From Mucilaginibacter sp. (GTDB taxonomy: Bacteria; Bacteroidota; Bacteroidia; Sphingobacteriales; Sphingobacteriaceae), in assembly GCA_030445275.1 (NCBI GenBank), contig JAUCSE010000079.1:1-64000 (forward strand): a stretch of 64,000 bases of DNA, given 5' to 3'. The translations under genes were made by a program, and so were the position numbers. Of the stretch, positions 16,842-26,367 are shown in pieces. Below the pieces are notes generated by a model. It was not told the DNA's origin and made no database searches. It was given only the letters and a program-made list of their open reading frames with translations. Position 1 is the first letter of the stretch. Each line of letters begins with the position of its first letter.

Positions 16842-19088
16842 ATGATGATGAATATATTTTCCCGTTTAACTGTAGTTTTTATTTTGCTGTTGAGCAGCAC
16901 TTTTTTGTCTGCGCAGGAACTTCATAAAACGGTTGATAAAATAGAGATAACAACCGCGCAGGTAATCATCACTGCCGATCTGAAAAATGGTACCATCAAT
17001 TATTTATTTGCAAACGGTATCAGGTTAGACAATACGGTAGCCTATTTAAATGACCTGCACGCAGGCAACGTTTCAACTGCCGATTTTTCGACACATAACT
17101 ATACCGAAACAGCAATAAATGATAGTTTAGGTGCGGGTACAAAACTTATGATTACCCATACCGACGCTAAATACCCCTTTATTTTGGTGCAAAACATTAC
17201 CAGGTATAAGGGTAAACCCTATATTTTGGTTGATTTAGTGGCTAAAAATAAGGAAACGCGCAATGCAGTTTTAGAAACCCGCGATATCAGCCCCATTGCT
17301 GTTTTGCCAAAATATCATGGCAAATTGTTTATTCCGGGTACTGAGCCGCGTATACTGGATGTGCCCTTTGATAACGACGATTGGACACCCACCTTAGAAC
17401 GGAGCTGGCCAAAAACTGGCGTGCTAAAAAACTCAGGTATCAGTTATGAGTTCGCGGCAATTTATGACCAACTAAAAAACTCAGGACTGGTGATAGGAAG
17501 CGTAAAACACAATTTCTGGAAAACCGGCCTGGCTTATCAAACTGCTAATAAATTGGGTTATGTTGATTCATTAAAAGTTTTTGGCGGAGCTTCTACGCCT
17601 GATGATCCGAAACTAAAACCGGCCTATGGCGGTAATGACGGTACGCATGATGTGATGGAGCATGGCACCATGACTGGGCAATCGGTGAGCTCGCCGTTGA
17701 TTTATGTAGGCGCGGGGGAAAGTGTTCATGAAGCACTTGTTCAGTATGGCCAGGTAAATTCGGCAATAAACGGTAAACAGACCTGGCAGGGTTATGCCCC
17801 GGTATACTGGAATAGTTTTGGGGTAGAAGGCGTGCTGGGTTACGAAGGCGTAATGATGCCGCCCGCTGTTAAACAGATCTCTGATTTTTTGCATACGCTT
17901 AACAATTTTAGCAGTTATGCCAAGCCGGTAATGAGTATTGATTCCTATGATCAGGGTATTTACTCGACGGAAGTATTGGCCAATCTGGGTAAATACGCTG
18001 CAAAAAATAACCAGCAAATGGGTTTTTACTTTATCCCTTTTGCCATGTGGAGCTGGAAAGACGACATCAACGGTAAAAAAATACCAGGTTCCGATTACCA
18101 GTTAAAAGATGTACTGCTGCATGATAAAGATGGCAAACCCATCATGTATAAAGATGGTAAATGGGGCGCTTACGCTATGGACCCCACGCACCCGGCCATC
18201 CGCCTGTATATTATACAACAGTTAAAAAAGGCAAAGGCTATTAATGCTAAATTCCTGAAGATCGATTTCCTGACTGCCGGGGCACTGGAAACCTCCCGGC
18301 GTTATAACCCCAATATACGCACCGGGATGCAGGCCTATGATTACGGCATGAAAACCCTGCGACACCTGGTCGATTCGATATTAGGGAAAGATATATTTAT
18401 AACGCAGGCTATATCACCCATGTTCCCGCACCAGTACGCGCATACCCGGTTTATATCAACTGATGTATACTCGCATCTGCGCGACGACCAACAGGGCTTT
18501 CCGCATTATGGCAGTACAGAATCATCATTGGCCACAGGCTCATACATGGGTTGGGTGCAGGGTACCTTGTTCCCATATACCAACCTGGATGTAAGCATCA
18601 TGAAAAACTTCCAGAAAAACCCCGATCTAACCGAGCAGGACATAAAGGTAAGGTTGTATGCCATGATGGTAATGGGCAGTATCCTTGGTGATGGCTCCGA
18701 TTACAGGAACCCGATAGCAGCATCCCGGGCACAGGCGTTTTTAAACAATAAGCAGATAGCGGCGTTTTTTAGTCAGCCTAAGGCGTTCATCCCCCTAAAA
18801 ACCGCCGATGGCGAAACATTTGATCAGCAGCTGTCATTTTACCTGCCCGGTAATAATACGCTGCTATCCTTATTTAATTTTGACAAAGAGAAAGCTTTTG
18901 AGCAAACCTTTACCCGGCAAATTCTGCACCTTGACACCCGTAAAGCTTACCAGTTTAAGGATATGCTGAGCGATACCGTAGTTGGCGAACTGAAAAAAGG
19001 CGCGCCCGATTTTAAACTAAGCGCCGGCCCGGCCAACGCGGTAATGATCAAACTGGTGGAGGTAAAAGACGATACCCCGGCAAAATAA
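16842..19088 (+). CDS. Clan GH-D glycoside hydrolase, GH36-like alpha-galactosidase
   Basis: A 748-residue exported enzyme (signal peptide ending 'TFLSAQ'). An N-terminal beta-sandwich (about residues 25-320) precedes a TIM barrel (about 325-640) and a C-terminal beta domain. 'KFLKIDFLTAG' puts the probable nucleophile at Asp475, matching the K-x-D motif of GH36/GH27 enzymes; 'SIDSYDQGIYS' and 'ISTDVYSHLRDD' are other barrel-strand ends with acidic residues. It probably removes terminal alpha-linked galactose (or beta-L-arabinopyranose, used by some relatives) from oligosaccharides in the periplasm. The next four genes (symporter, DUF5107, epimerase) follow closely. The exact family within clan GH-D is uncertain. 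Confidence 0.72.
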   Translation: MMMNIFSRLTVVFILLLSSTFLSAQELHKTVDKIEITTAQVIITADLKNGTINYLFANGIRLDNTVAYLNDLHAGNVSTADFSTHNYTETAINDSLGAGTKLMITHTDAKYPFILVQNITRYKGKPYILVDLVAKNKETRNAVLETRDISPIAVLPKYHGKLFIPGTEPRILDVPFDNDDWTPTLERSWPKTGVLKNSGISYEFAAIYDQLKNSGLVIGSVKHNFWKTGLAYQTANKLGYVDSLKVFGGASTPDDPKLKPAYGGNDGTHDVMEHGTMTGQSVSSPLIYVGAGESVHEALVQYGQVNSAINGKQTWQGYAPVYWNSFGVEGVLGYEGVMMPPAVKQISDFLHTLNNFSSYAKPVMSIDSYDQGIYSTEVLANLGKYAAKNNQQMGFYFIPFAMWSWKDDINGKKIPGSDYQLKDVLLHDKDGKPIMYKDGKWGAYAMDPTHPAIRLYIIQQLKKAKAINAKFLKIDFLTAGALETSRRYNPNIRTGMQAYDYGMKTLRHLVDSILGKDIFITQAISPMFPHQYAHTRFISTDVYSHLRDDQQGFPHYGSTESSLATGSYMGWVQGTLFPYTNLDVSIMKNFQKNPDLTEQDIKVRLYAMMVMGSILGDGSDYRNPIAASRAQAFLNNKQIAAFFSQPKAFIPLKTADGETFDQQLSFYLPGNNTLLSLFNFDKEKAFEQTFTRQILHLDTRKAYQFKDMLSDTVVGELKKGAPDFKLSAGPANAVMIKLVEVKDDTPAK

Positions 19089-19125
19089 AAGATATGACAA
19101 ATACAGTAAATACGATCTGCAGAAA

Positions 19126-20469
19126 ATGAGCAATTCAAAAACGTTTAACAGCCGGTACATTATCGGTATCTCCTTTATTTCGGCCCTGGGCGGATACCTC
19201 TTCGGGTTCGATTTTGCCGTAATATCCGGGGCTCTTCCCTTTTTACGTACGCAATTTACGCTTACCCCAGCCTGGGAAGGATTTTTAACCGGTTCATTGG
19301 CATTGGGCTGCATAGCAGGCTGTCTGATAGCCGGTAACCTGGCCGACCGTTACGGCCGCAAACCCGGACTAATGTTGGCTGCATTGATCTTTGCGATATC
19401 CTCCATCGGGATAGCATTTTCACCCAATTTAACGTACTTCCTGGTATTACGTTTTGCCGCAGGTATTGGAGTGGGTATGGCATCGATGCTTTGCCCCATG
19501 TACATAGCCGAGGTCTCGCCGGCTGAAGTTAGGGGGCGTAACGTAGCCATTAACCAGCTCACGGTGGTTATTGGTATACTGGTCACCAATCTGGTCAACT
19601 ATTTTTTAGCCGATCACGGTGTTGATGCCTGGCGCTGGATGTTTGGTTTGGGCGTAGTTCCGTCAGCTGTTTTCCTGATCGGGGTATTGTGGTTACCCGA
19701 AAGCCCAAGATGGCTCATGAAATCGGGTCAGACGGCAAAAGCCCAGTTGGTACTCAATAAAATAGGTTCAGCCGATTTTGTAGATACCACCCTGAAAGCT
19801 ATCGAAAAGTCGCTGATAGGTTCTACCAGGCAATCGTATAAAATGGTATTTGAAAAAGCGGTGCGCCCGGCTGTGGTGGTTGGCATAACGCTGGCCGTTT
19901 TTCAACAGTTTTGCGGCATCAATGTGGTGTTTAACTATACCTCCACCATATTTGAATCCGTTGGGGCCAATTTAAACCGGCAGCTACTCGAAACCGTTTC
20001 CATCGGTGTGGTTAACCTGGTATTTACCCTGCTGGCCATGTGGCAGGTTGATAAGCTTGGTCGCCGCCCGTTGATGCTGGTTGGGTCGCTGGGTTTATCC
20101 ATATTGTATATTGTATTGGCGGTTGCGCTGCAAAACCATTTCCCGGCAGGGTTGGTATCCATATTCGTACTGTTGGCTATCAGCACTTATGCCATTTCGC
20201 TTGCCCCGGTTACCTGGGTGCTTATTTCAGAGATCTTTCCGAATAAGATCAGAGGGGTAGCCTCATCAGTAGCCATCGTTTCGTTATGGGGTGCTTATTT
20301 TATATTGGTTTTTACCTTCCCTATACTGGCCCAAAAACTGGGTGCTTACGGACCTTTTTATCTGTATGCGGGCATCTGCCTGTTGGGTTTCTGGTTTGTA
20401 AAAGCCAGTGTTAAGGAAACCAAAGGCCAAACCCTGGAAGAGTTGGAAGAAAATTTAATCAGACATTAA
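19126..20469 (+). CDS. Sugar porter of the major facilitator superfamily
   Basis: A 447-residue twelve-helix inner-membrane protein of the sugar porter family. Signature motifs are present: 'GGYLFGFDFAVISGA' in helix 1, 'LADRYGRKPGL' in loop 2-3, 'PESPRWLMKSG' after helix 6, 'DKLGRRPLML' in loop 8-9 and 'KETKGQTLEELEE' at the C-terminus. It should import a monosaccharide, probably galactose, arabinose or xylose, with protons or sodium. It lies 37 bp after the glycosidase and 13 bp before the DUF5107 gene, so one operon is likely, and it takes up the sugar that the glycosidase frees in the periplasm. Confidence 0.94.
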   Translation: MSNSKTFNSRYIIGISFISALGGYLFGFDFAVISGALPFLRTQFTLTPAWEGFLTGSLALGCIAGCLIAGNLADRYGRKPGLMLAALIFAISSIGIAFSPNLTYFLVLRFAAGIGVGMASMLCPMYIAEVSPAEVRGRNVAINQLTVVIGILVTNLVNYFLADHGVDAWRWMFGLGVVPSAVFLIGVLWLPESPRWLMKSGQTAKAQLVLNKIGSADFVDTTLKAIEKSLIGSTRQSYKMVFEKAVRPAVVVGITLAVFQQFCGINVVFNYTSTIFESVGANLNRQLLETVSIGVVNLVFTLLAMWQVDKLGRRPLMLVGSLGLSILYIVLAVALQNHFPAGLVSIFVLLAISTYAISLAPVTWVLISEIFPNKIRGVASSVAIVSLWGAYFILVFTFPILAQKLGAYGPFYLYAGICLLGFWFVKASVKETKGQTLEELEENLIRH

Positions 20470-20482
20470 TAGAATAAGCTAT

Positions 20483-23400
20483 ATGCATCAGTCAAATGTA
20501 TCCGTTTGGGAAGAAAAGGTGATCATCCCTACGTATGGTGTTGGTAAGCCCGATAAAAACCCCATGTTTTTTGAAAAACGAGTTTACCAGGGCAGCAGCG
20601 GCGTGGTTTATCCAAACCCGGTGATTGAAAAGATCGCGGATGAAAAAGAAGATAAAGAATACACCGGTTTGTTCCTCGAGAATAAATACCTGAAAATAAT
20701 GATCCTGCCCGAGCTGGGCGGCCGCATCCAGATGGCATTTGACAAGATCAAACAGCGTCATTTTATTTATTATAATCAGGTGATAAAACCGGCGCTGGTG
20801 GGTTTAACCGGTCCGTGGATTTCGGGTGGTATTGAATTTAACTGGCCACAGCATCATCGCCCAAGCACCTTTGATCCGGTTGATTATAAGCTGGAAGAGC
20901 ATGCCGATGGCAGCAAAACTGTTTGGGTAAACGAGGTGGAGCGTATGTTCCACACCAAAGGTATGGCTGGCTTTACGTTACATCCGGATACGGCATATAT
21001 CGAAATAAAAGCAAAACTGTTTAACCGCTCGGCCCTGCCGCAAACTTTTTTATGGTGGGCAAACCCGGCCGTAAAAGTGAATGATCATTATCAATCGGTG
21101 TTTCCGCCTGATGTGAACGCGGTATTTGATCATGGTAAGCGTGATGTATCCGATTTTCCAATAGCTACTGGTACTTATTATAAGGTTGATTATTCGCCGG
21201 GGACTGATATATCGATGTATAAGAACATTCCGGTGCCTACCTCATACATGGCTATCAATTCCGACTATGATTTTGTAGGCGGATATGAGCATGATAGCCA
21301 GGGTGGATTATTACACGTGGCCAATCACCATGTATCGCCCGGTAAAAAACAATGGACCTGGGGTCACAGTGATTTCGGTCAGGCCTGGGATCGCAACCTT
21401 ACTGATGAGGACGGCCCATACATTGAACTGATGACCGGCGTATTTACCGATAACCAGCCCGATTTTAGTTGGCTGATGCCTTACGAAGAGAAAACATTTA
21501 CCCAATACTTTTTGCCTTATCGCGAATTGGGCATGGTAAAAAATGCCAGTAAAGATATCCTGTTGGCTTTGGCAAAAAACGGAACCACGTTACAGCTTAA
21601 AATACAGGTAACATCTGAGCAGTCAGGATTAAATATCCAGCTAAGCTATAAAGGAGAGAACTTATTCACAGACCATACAAGTATCGCCCCTGAAAATGTA
21701 TTTACAAAGGAATTGAGTGTTGATGCTGATCTGAACGAAAATGAACTACTGCTTATCATCAGCAACAGCAATGGGCAGGAATTACTGCGTTACGAGCCAG
21801 CGAAGAACAAGCAAAACGAGTTACCTACCGCAGCCAAACCAGCTTTGGAGCCTGCCGATGTAGAAAGTGTGGAGCAGTTGTTTTTAACCGCCCAGCACCT
21901 GGAGCAATATCGTCATGCTACCTATAGCCCGATACCTTATTATGAAGAGGCATTACGCCGCGAACCAACGGATATTCGCAATAATAACGCGCTGGGTAAA
22001 TTATATCTGCGTAAAGGCCAGTTTGCCAAAGCCGAACCTTATTTGCGTAAAGCGGTAGAAACCAGCATTCAGCGCAACCCTAATCCTTACGATAGCGAAC
22101 CTTGTTATAACCTGGGTTTATGTTTAAAATATTTAGGCAGGGCCGATGAGGCTTACACCGTATTCTACAAATCAACCTGGAGCAATGCCTGGAAGGACAC
22201 CGGCTTTTTTGCCGTAGCACAGATAGATATGGCTCGTGGACATTATGGGCTGGCGCTTGATCATATCACCCAATCGTTGGACAGGAACGCCAATAACAGC
22301 AAGGCTTACGTGATCAAAGCGGCGGCTTACCGTAAGCTTGGTCAGCCGGAAAAAGCTTTAACTACTGCTGGGCAAGCATTGGAAAGAGATGGGTTTAATC
22401 TTGGGGTGTTTTTTGAAAAAGCATTGGTTCACAAATTAAAAGGCGAACAGCTGGAAGCCGATGAAACCCTGAACAAACTGCTAATACTTTCGCGAAAAGA
22501 AGACCAAAACTTTATTGAATATGCCCTTGATTATGCAACCGCCGGTTTATATAACGAAGCTGCCCAACTGTTGCAATTGGTTGTAAAACCGGAGGATTCA
22601 AACCCGATTGTTTACTACACCCTGGGTTGGTTAAGCCATCAGAGCGGCAGGCAGGTTGAAGCTGCTGAGTGGTTTAAAAAAGCTGCCGCAGCTAATCTGT
22701 ACCTGTGTTTTCCTAATCGTTTGGAGGAGATTGGTATATTACAACTGGCAGCTGAAATTAATCCTGCGGATGCTAAAGCGCCATATTATCTGGGCAATCT
22801 GTTTTATGATAAGCGTCAGTATACCGATGCCATAAGCTGGTGGGAACGTTCGGCAAAGCTGGATAATACCTTCCCAACCGTGTTCCGGAATTTAGGCATT
22901 GCTTATTTCAACAAGCAAAACAATGCCCAAAAAGCGCTGGAATATTTTGAAAAAGCATTTGCGCTGGACAAAACTGATGCCCGCGTTTTAATGGAGCTCG
23001 ACCAGTTATATAAAAGGCTGAACAGATTGCCTGAAGAGCGCCTCAAGTTTATAGAGGAGAATTTGGAAGTAGCCAATCAGCGTGATGATATTTATTTAGA
23101 AAGACTAACACTGTATAACCTGTTAGGTAATTACGAAACGGCTTTGAATCTGCTTAATACCCGCCAGTTCCATCCCTGGGAGGGCGGTGAGGGTAAGGCA
23201 TCGGGACAATATGTGTTCAGCTTGGTTCAACTGGCCAAAAAGCATATCGAAGATGGGGAGCACGAAAAAGCCATCAATAATTTAAATGCCGCTAAAAGCT
23301 ATCCGCATAACCTGGGCGAGGGTAAGTTATATGGCACCCAGGAAAATGACATTGATTACTGGCTGGGACGCGCTTACGAGGCATCAAATCAACCTGGGCT

Positions 23401-23821
23401 GACCAAGCTATATTTTGAGCAGGCAACTGTAGGATTGGATGAACCATCGGCCGCGGTATTTTATAACGATCAGCAACCTGATAAAATATTTTACCAGGGC
23501 CTGGCCTGGAAAAAACTGGGCAATCAGGATCAGGCTAATCGCATATTTAAAAAGCTGGTTGATTATGGTGCAAAGCACGCCGATGATGAGGTAAAGATTG
23601 ATTATTTCGCCGTGTCGCTGCCAAACCTGTTGATCTTTGATGATGATTTGAATTTAAGGAACAACACCCACACTCGCTTTTTGCAGGGTTTAGGGTTATT
23701 GGGTCTGCAGGAGTTTGATGCTGCTCAAAAAATGCTCGACGAGGTGTTAGCACTTGATGCTGCACATGCAGGTGCACAGGTGCATTTGAATATGACAAAA
23801 CAAGCTTTAAGCATTCAGTAG
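20483..23821 (+). CDS. DUF5107 and tetratricopeptide-repeat protein
   Basis: A 1112-residue protein without a signal peptide, so cytoplasmic. The N-terminal DUF5107 domain (about residues 40-340) is rich in beta strands and resembles aldose-epimerase-like supersandwich folds; it includes 'GGRIQMAFDKIKQRHFIYYN' and 'GPWISGGIEFNWPQHHRP'. The rest (about 470-1100) is a long series of TPR repeats such as 'LYLRKGQFAKAEPYLRKAV'. Such proteins commonly sit in Bacteroidota sugar operons beside porters and epimerases, but the biochemical role is unknown; a sugar-handling or scaffold role is inferred. It is 8 bp ahead of the epimerase gene. Confidence 0.88.
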   Translation: MHQSNVSVWEEKVIIPTYGVGKPDKNPMFFEKRVYQGSSGVVYPNPVIEKIADEKEDKEYTGLFLENKYLKIMILPELGGRIQMAFDKIKQRHFIYYNQVIKPALVGLTGPWISGGIEFNWPQHHRPSTFDPVDYKLEEHADGSKTVWVNEVERMFHTKGMAGFTLHPDTAYIEIKAKLFNRSALPQTFLWWANPAVKVNDHYQSVFPPDVNAVFDHGKRDVSDFPIATGTYYKVDYSPGTDISMYKNIPVPTSYMAINSDYDFVGGYEHDSQGGLLHVANHHVSPGKKQWTWGHSDFGQAWDRNLTDEDGPYIELMTGVFTDNQPDFSWLMPYEEKTFTQYFLPYRELGMVKNASKDILLALAKNGTTLQLKIQVTSEQSGLNIQLSYKGENLFTDHTSIAPENVFTKELSVDADLNENELLLIISNSNGQELLRYEPAKNKQNELPTAAKPALEPADVESVEQLFLTAQHLEQYRHATYSPIPYYEEALRREPTDIRNNNALGKLYLRKGQFAKAEPYLRKAVETSIQRNPNPYDSEPCYNLGLCLKYLGRADEAYTVFYKSTWSNAWKDTGFFAVAQIDMARGHYGLALDHITQSLDRNANNSKAYVIKAAAYRKLGQPEKALTTAGQALERDGFNLGVFFEKALVHKLKGEQLEADETLNKLLILSRKEDQNFIEYALDYATAGLYNEAAQLLQLVVKPEDSNPIVYYTLGWLSHQSGRQVEAAEWFKKAAAANLYLCFPNRLEEIGILQLAAEINPADAKAPYYLGNLFYDKRQYTDAISWWERSAKLDNTFPTVFRNLGIAYFNKQNNAQKALEYFEKAFALDKTDARVLMELDQLYKRLNRLPEERLKFIEENLEVANQRDDIYLERLTLYNLLGNYETALNLLNTRQFHPWEGGEGKASGQYVFSLVQLAKKHIEDGEHEKAINNLNAAKSYPHNLGEGKLYGTQENDIDYWLGRAYEASNQPGLTKLYFEQATVGLDEPSAAVFYNDQQPDKIFYQGLAWKKLGNQDQANRIFKKLVDYGAKHADDEVKIDYFAVSLPNLLIFDDDLNLRNNTHTRFLQGLGLLGLQEFDAAQKMLDEVLALDAAHAGAQVHLNMTKQALSIQ

Positions 23822-23828
23822 CATATCA

Positions 23829-24878
23829 ATGAGCAAAAGCACTGCGAAAATATCCTACAAATCATGGGGCGAGTATATCGGTCAGCCGGTATATCTTTTT
23901 AAAATAGAGAATCCTAACGGCGCTTATGTGGAGCTAACCAATTATGGGGCCACGCTGATTTCGGCGATTGTTCCTGATGCTCATGGACTTTATGGTAATG
24001 TGGTGTTAGGCTTTTCATCTTTACAAGCCTATATTGACGATAAGTGCTACATCGGTTCAACAATAGGGCGTTACGCCAATAGGATAGGGGGGGCTAAATT
24101 TGTGTTGGATGGAACTACTTATCTTCTGGAAAATAACGATGGTCAAAACACCAATCACGGAGGTAACAGTGGCTTTAATTCCAAAGTTTTTGATTATGCT
24201 ATTACCGATGATCGTATATGTTTTAGCTTGCTGAGTAAAGATGGAGATGGCGGATATCCGGGTAACCTTGATCTGACAGTAAATTACCAGTTTACAGATC
24301 TGAACGAATTGATTATTACCTATCAGGCATCAACAGATAAAAAAACGGTGGCCAATTTTACCAATCATGCCTATTTTAACTTGTCAAATGAAGGCTGTAG
24401 AATATTTGATCATTCGCTTACGATTTATGCAGATCAAGTGCTGGAAAGTGATGCTGCGTACATCCCAACCGGAGTGATCAAACCAACCGGCGATATCACA
24501 TTCACCGGTTCATCCATCAGGGATAAAATGAGCATACAGGACGACGGTATTACCGGTTTAAATGAGTGTTATATACTCCATGAACAAGGTAATACTCCCT
24601 ATAAGCCAGCAGCAGAATTGATTGAAAAAAATTCAGGGAGAAAGCTGGAAGTATTTACTTCCTATCCCGCAATGATGGTTTATACTGCCGATTATCTTCA
24701 AAGCAAGCACCCGGGTCATCATTTGCAAGCCTATGGTGCGTTTGATGGCCTGTGCCTGGAATGTCAGTATTATCCTGATAGCCCTAATCGTCCCCATTTT
24801 CCAACAACGGTACTGGATGCAGGGGCAGTATATCAGGAAACCATCGTTTATAAATTTGGTATTGTTGCGCAGACGTAA
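23829..24878 (+). CDS. galM: Aldose 1-epimerase (mutarotase)
   Basis: A 349-residue cytoplasmic enzyme interconverting alpha and beta anomers of aldoses such as galactose. Family motifs are in order: 'NYGATLISAIVPD', 'IGRYANRIGGAKF', 'NTNHGG', the catalytic histidine region 'TNHAYFNLS' and 'AYGAFDGLCLECQYYPDSPN' with the catalytic glutamate. No signal peptide is seen, unlike some Bacteroidota mutarotases, so it acts after the symporter. It follows the DUF5107 gene by 8 bp. Its presence agrees with galactose or a similar hexose/pentose as the substrate of the locus. The specific sugar is not proved. Confidence 0.93.
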   Translation: MSKSTAKISYKSWGEYIGQPVYLFKIENPNGAYVELTNYGATLISAIVPDAHGLYGNVVLGFSSLQAYIDDKCYIGSTIGRYANRIGGAKFVLDGTTYLLENNDGQNTNHGGNSGFNSKVFDYAITDDRICFSLLSKDGDGGYPGNLDLTVNYQFTDLNELIITYQASTDKKTVANFTNHAYFNLSNEGCRIFDHSLTIYADQVLESDAAYIPTGVIKPTGDITFTGSSIRDKMSIQDDGITGLNECYILHEQGNTPYKPAAELIEKNSGRKLEVFTSYPAMMVYTADYLQSKHPGHHLQAYGAFDGLCLECQYYPDSPNRPHFPTTVLDAGAVYQETIVYKFGIVAQT

Positions 24879-24920
24879 GTGAATAGAAGGTAACTTAGTC
24901 ATTAAATTAATCAACATCGT

Positions 24921-25328
24921 ATGAGTAATCACCTAACGGCAGAAACAGATAAGCTGCTTATAGCTAATACCTTCCTCACCTCTTTAAGAAGTAGCGATTG
25001 GGATACCATGGAATCAATCATAGCTCCGGAAGCTACCTGGACATTACCTGGCACAAGTCTGCTTTCGGGTAAAGCTACTGGTGTTGATGCCATCATTCAC
25101 AGGGCACAGGAACTGAAACGTTTTGGTGTCCAGTTTCAATTGAAGCATATTTTATACGGACTCAGTGGAGTTGCCCTGTCGTTGCATAATACAGCAAGTC
25201 GCGGCGATTTGCTGCTGGATGAACAGGTAGCCATAGTATGTGAAATAAAAGATGGTAAGATTGTAACAATGACCACCTATCTTTCTGACGTGGCTGGTAT
25301 TAATGCTTTCTTTATTGCAGGGATATAA
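24921..25328 (+). CDS. SnoaL/NTF2-like small protein
   Basis: A 135-residue protein of the nuclear-transport-factor-2-like fold. It begins with helices 'KLLIANTFLTSLRSSDWDTM', then the strand 'APEATWTLPG', and ends with 'EIKDGKIVTMTTYLSDVAG', the typical terminal sheet of SnoaL-like proteins. These form a cone with a hydrophobic pocket and may be isomerases, hydrolases or binding proteins; no catalytic set can be assigned. It is between the epimerase and the RpiA-like gene with short spacers, so it is probably transcribed with them. Confidence 0.8.
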   Translation: MSNHLTAETDKLLIANTFLTSLRSSDWDTMESIIAPEATWTLPGTSLLSGKATGVDAIIHRAQELKRFGVQFQLKHILYGLSGVALSLHNTASRGDLLLDEQVAIVCEIKDGKIVTMTTYLSDVAGINAFFIAGI

Positions 25329-25352
25329 ACTATCTTGCTAAAAAATATACCT

Positions 25353-26042
25353 ATGGCAGATTACAAACTTGAGGCGGCAAAAGCGGCTTTTAAATTTATT
25401 AAAGCAGGCCAAACCATTGGTTTGGGTGCCGGAACAACCGTTTTTCATTTGGTCGATATGATTAGCCAGAATGCCGACCTTGCCCGGTCTGTGGTGCTGG
25501 TTTCATCCTCATTTAAAACAAACGCTTACCTGCTGCAGCATGATCTGAATGTGAAAACATCTGCAATGATAAAACATCTGGATATTTATTTTGACGGATG
25601 CGATCAGTTTGATCAGGAGTTAAATGCGTTGAAGAGTGGAGGGGGGATCCATACGTCCGAAAAAATACTGGCATCAATGGCTCAGGAATTTATTTTAATG
25701 GGCGATGATGCTAAGTTTACACCCAAGCTGGATCATACTTACCCGCTGGTGGTCGAAGTTTTACCGCAAGCCCTGCAGATCGTACTTGACCGATTAACAT
25801 CAGCATATCCGGATGCTGTCATAAAACTCAGAATGAGCAATCAAAAGGATGGCGCTGTTATTTCCGAAAACGGAAACCTGCTTGCCGATATCCAATTTAC
25901 CAGTTTACCCGAACTGCAACAATTAAACATACAGGTAAAAATGATCCCGGGCATAGTAGAGCATTCCCTGTTTTACAAAATGGCCACCAAAGCTGTAATA
26001 GCCGGCGAAAATGGGGTAAGGGTGATTGAGTCGGTGCGGTAA
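25353..26042 (+). CDS. rpiA: Ribose-5-phosphate isomerase A-like protein
   Basis: A 229-residue cytoplasmic isomerase of the RpiA family, converting ribose 5-phosphate and ribulose 5-phosphate in the pentose phosphate path. 'TIGLGAGTTVFHLVD' matches the phosphate-binding GLGTGST loop, and 'YFDGCDQFDQELNALKSGGG' carries the two aspartates and lysine of the active site, followed by 'EKILA'. A TTG at 25335 opens the frame, but the ATG at 25353 ('MADYKLEAAK') is the natural start. The sequence diverges from housekeeping RpiA (DGCDQ instead of DGADE), so it may be a specialised paralogue for a pentose released by this locus. Confidence 0.85.
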   Translation: MADYKLEAAKAAFKFIKAGQTIGLGAGTTVFHLVDMISQNADLARSVVLVSSSFKTNAYLLQHDLNVKTSAMIKHLDIYFDGCDQFDQELNALKSGGGIHTSEKILASMAQEFILMGDDAKFTPKLDHTYPLVVEVLPQALQIVLDRLTSAYPDAVIKLRMSNQKDGAVISENGNLLADIQFTSLPELQQLNIQVKMIPGIVEHSLFYKMATKAVIAGENGVRVIESVR

Positions 26043-26090
26043 TATCCCGATATATAGTGATTGAACTATTTATAAAAAAGTAAAGGTACC

Positions 26091-26123
26091 TGCCAGTTCA
26101 AGCGAAGGACGCTTGAACTGGCA
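26091..26123. repeat. Short palindromic unit TTCAAGCG/CGCTTGAA
   Basis: TGCCAGTTCAAGCG, five loop bases AAGGA, and the exact complement form a 14-bp stem, 49 bases after the RpiA stop. It is a single unit of the same palindrome that builds the longer composite repeat at 26169-26289. It may also act as a transcript end. Confidence 0.75.
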
Positions 26124-26168
26124 AAAGGTGGAATCGTGATTGATGGCTGACTTGTGACTTCAAGCTCT

Positions 26169-26289
26169 GCCAGTTTAAGCGTCCTTCGCTTGAACTTGTA
26201 CGGACGTAAGCGTCCACGCTTACACAATATTAAAATAAGCGTGGACGCTTACCCAAGACTTAATTCAAGCGAAGGACGCTTGAACATGC
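26169..26289. repeat. Composite dispersed palindrome, copy 1 of 3
   Basis: About 121 bp built from two palindromes in the order a-b-b'-a': unit a is AAGCGTCCTTCGCTTGAA and unit b is GTAAGCGTCCACGCTTAC. The whole can fold on itself into a long cruciform. Related full-length copies are at 55051-55161 and 56304-56426, all starting GCCAGTT and ending GACGCTTGAA or a near form. This looks like a REP/BIME-type family. No transposase is encoded. It lies between RpiA and GH105 genes; the 26043-26367 gap holds nothing else recognised. Confidence 0.8.
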
Positions 26290-26367
26290 AAAAAGTAATG
26301 ATCTGTTGGCCGTAATGCTTTATACAAAAAATATTATCTTTAGCTTCCTCAACCTAAAAGAAGTAAA

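Noticed and set aside
26091..26289. Clustered repeats that could be mistaken for a CRISPR array.
   Set aside because: Units are inverted palindromes without unique spacers of constant length, similar copies are scattered elsewhere, and no cas genes are present.
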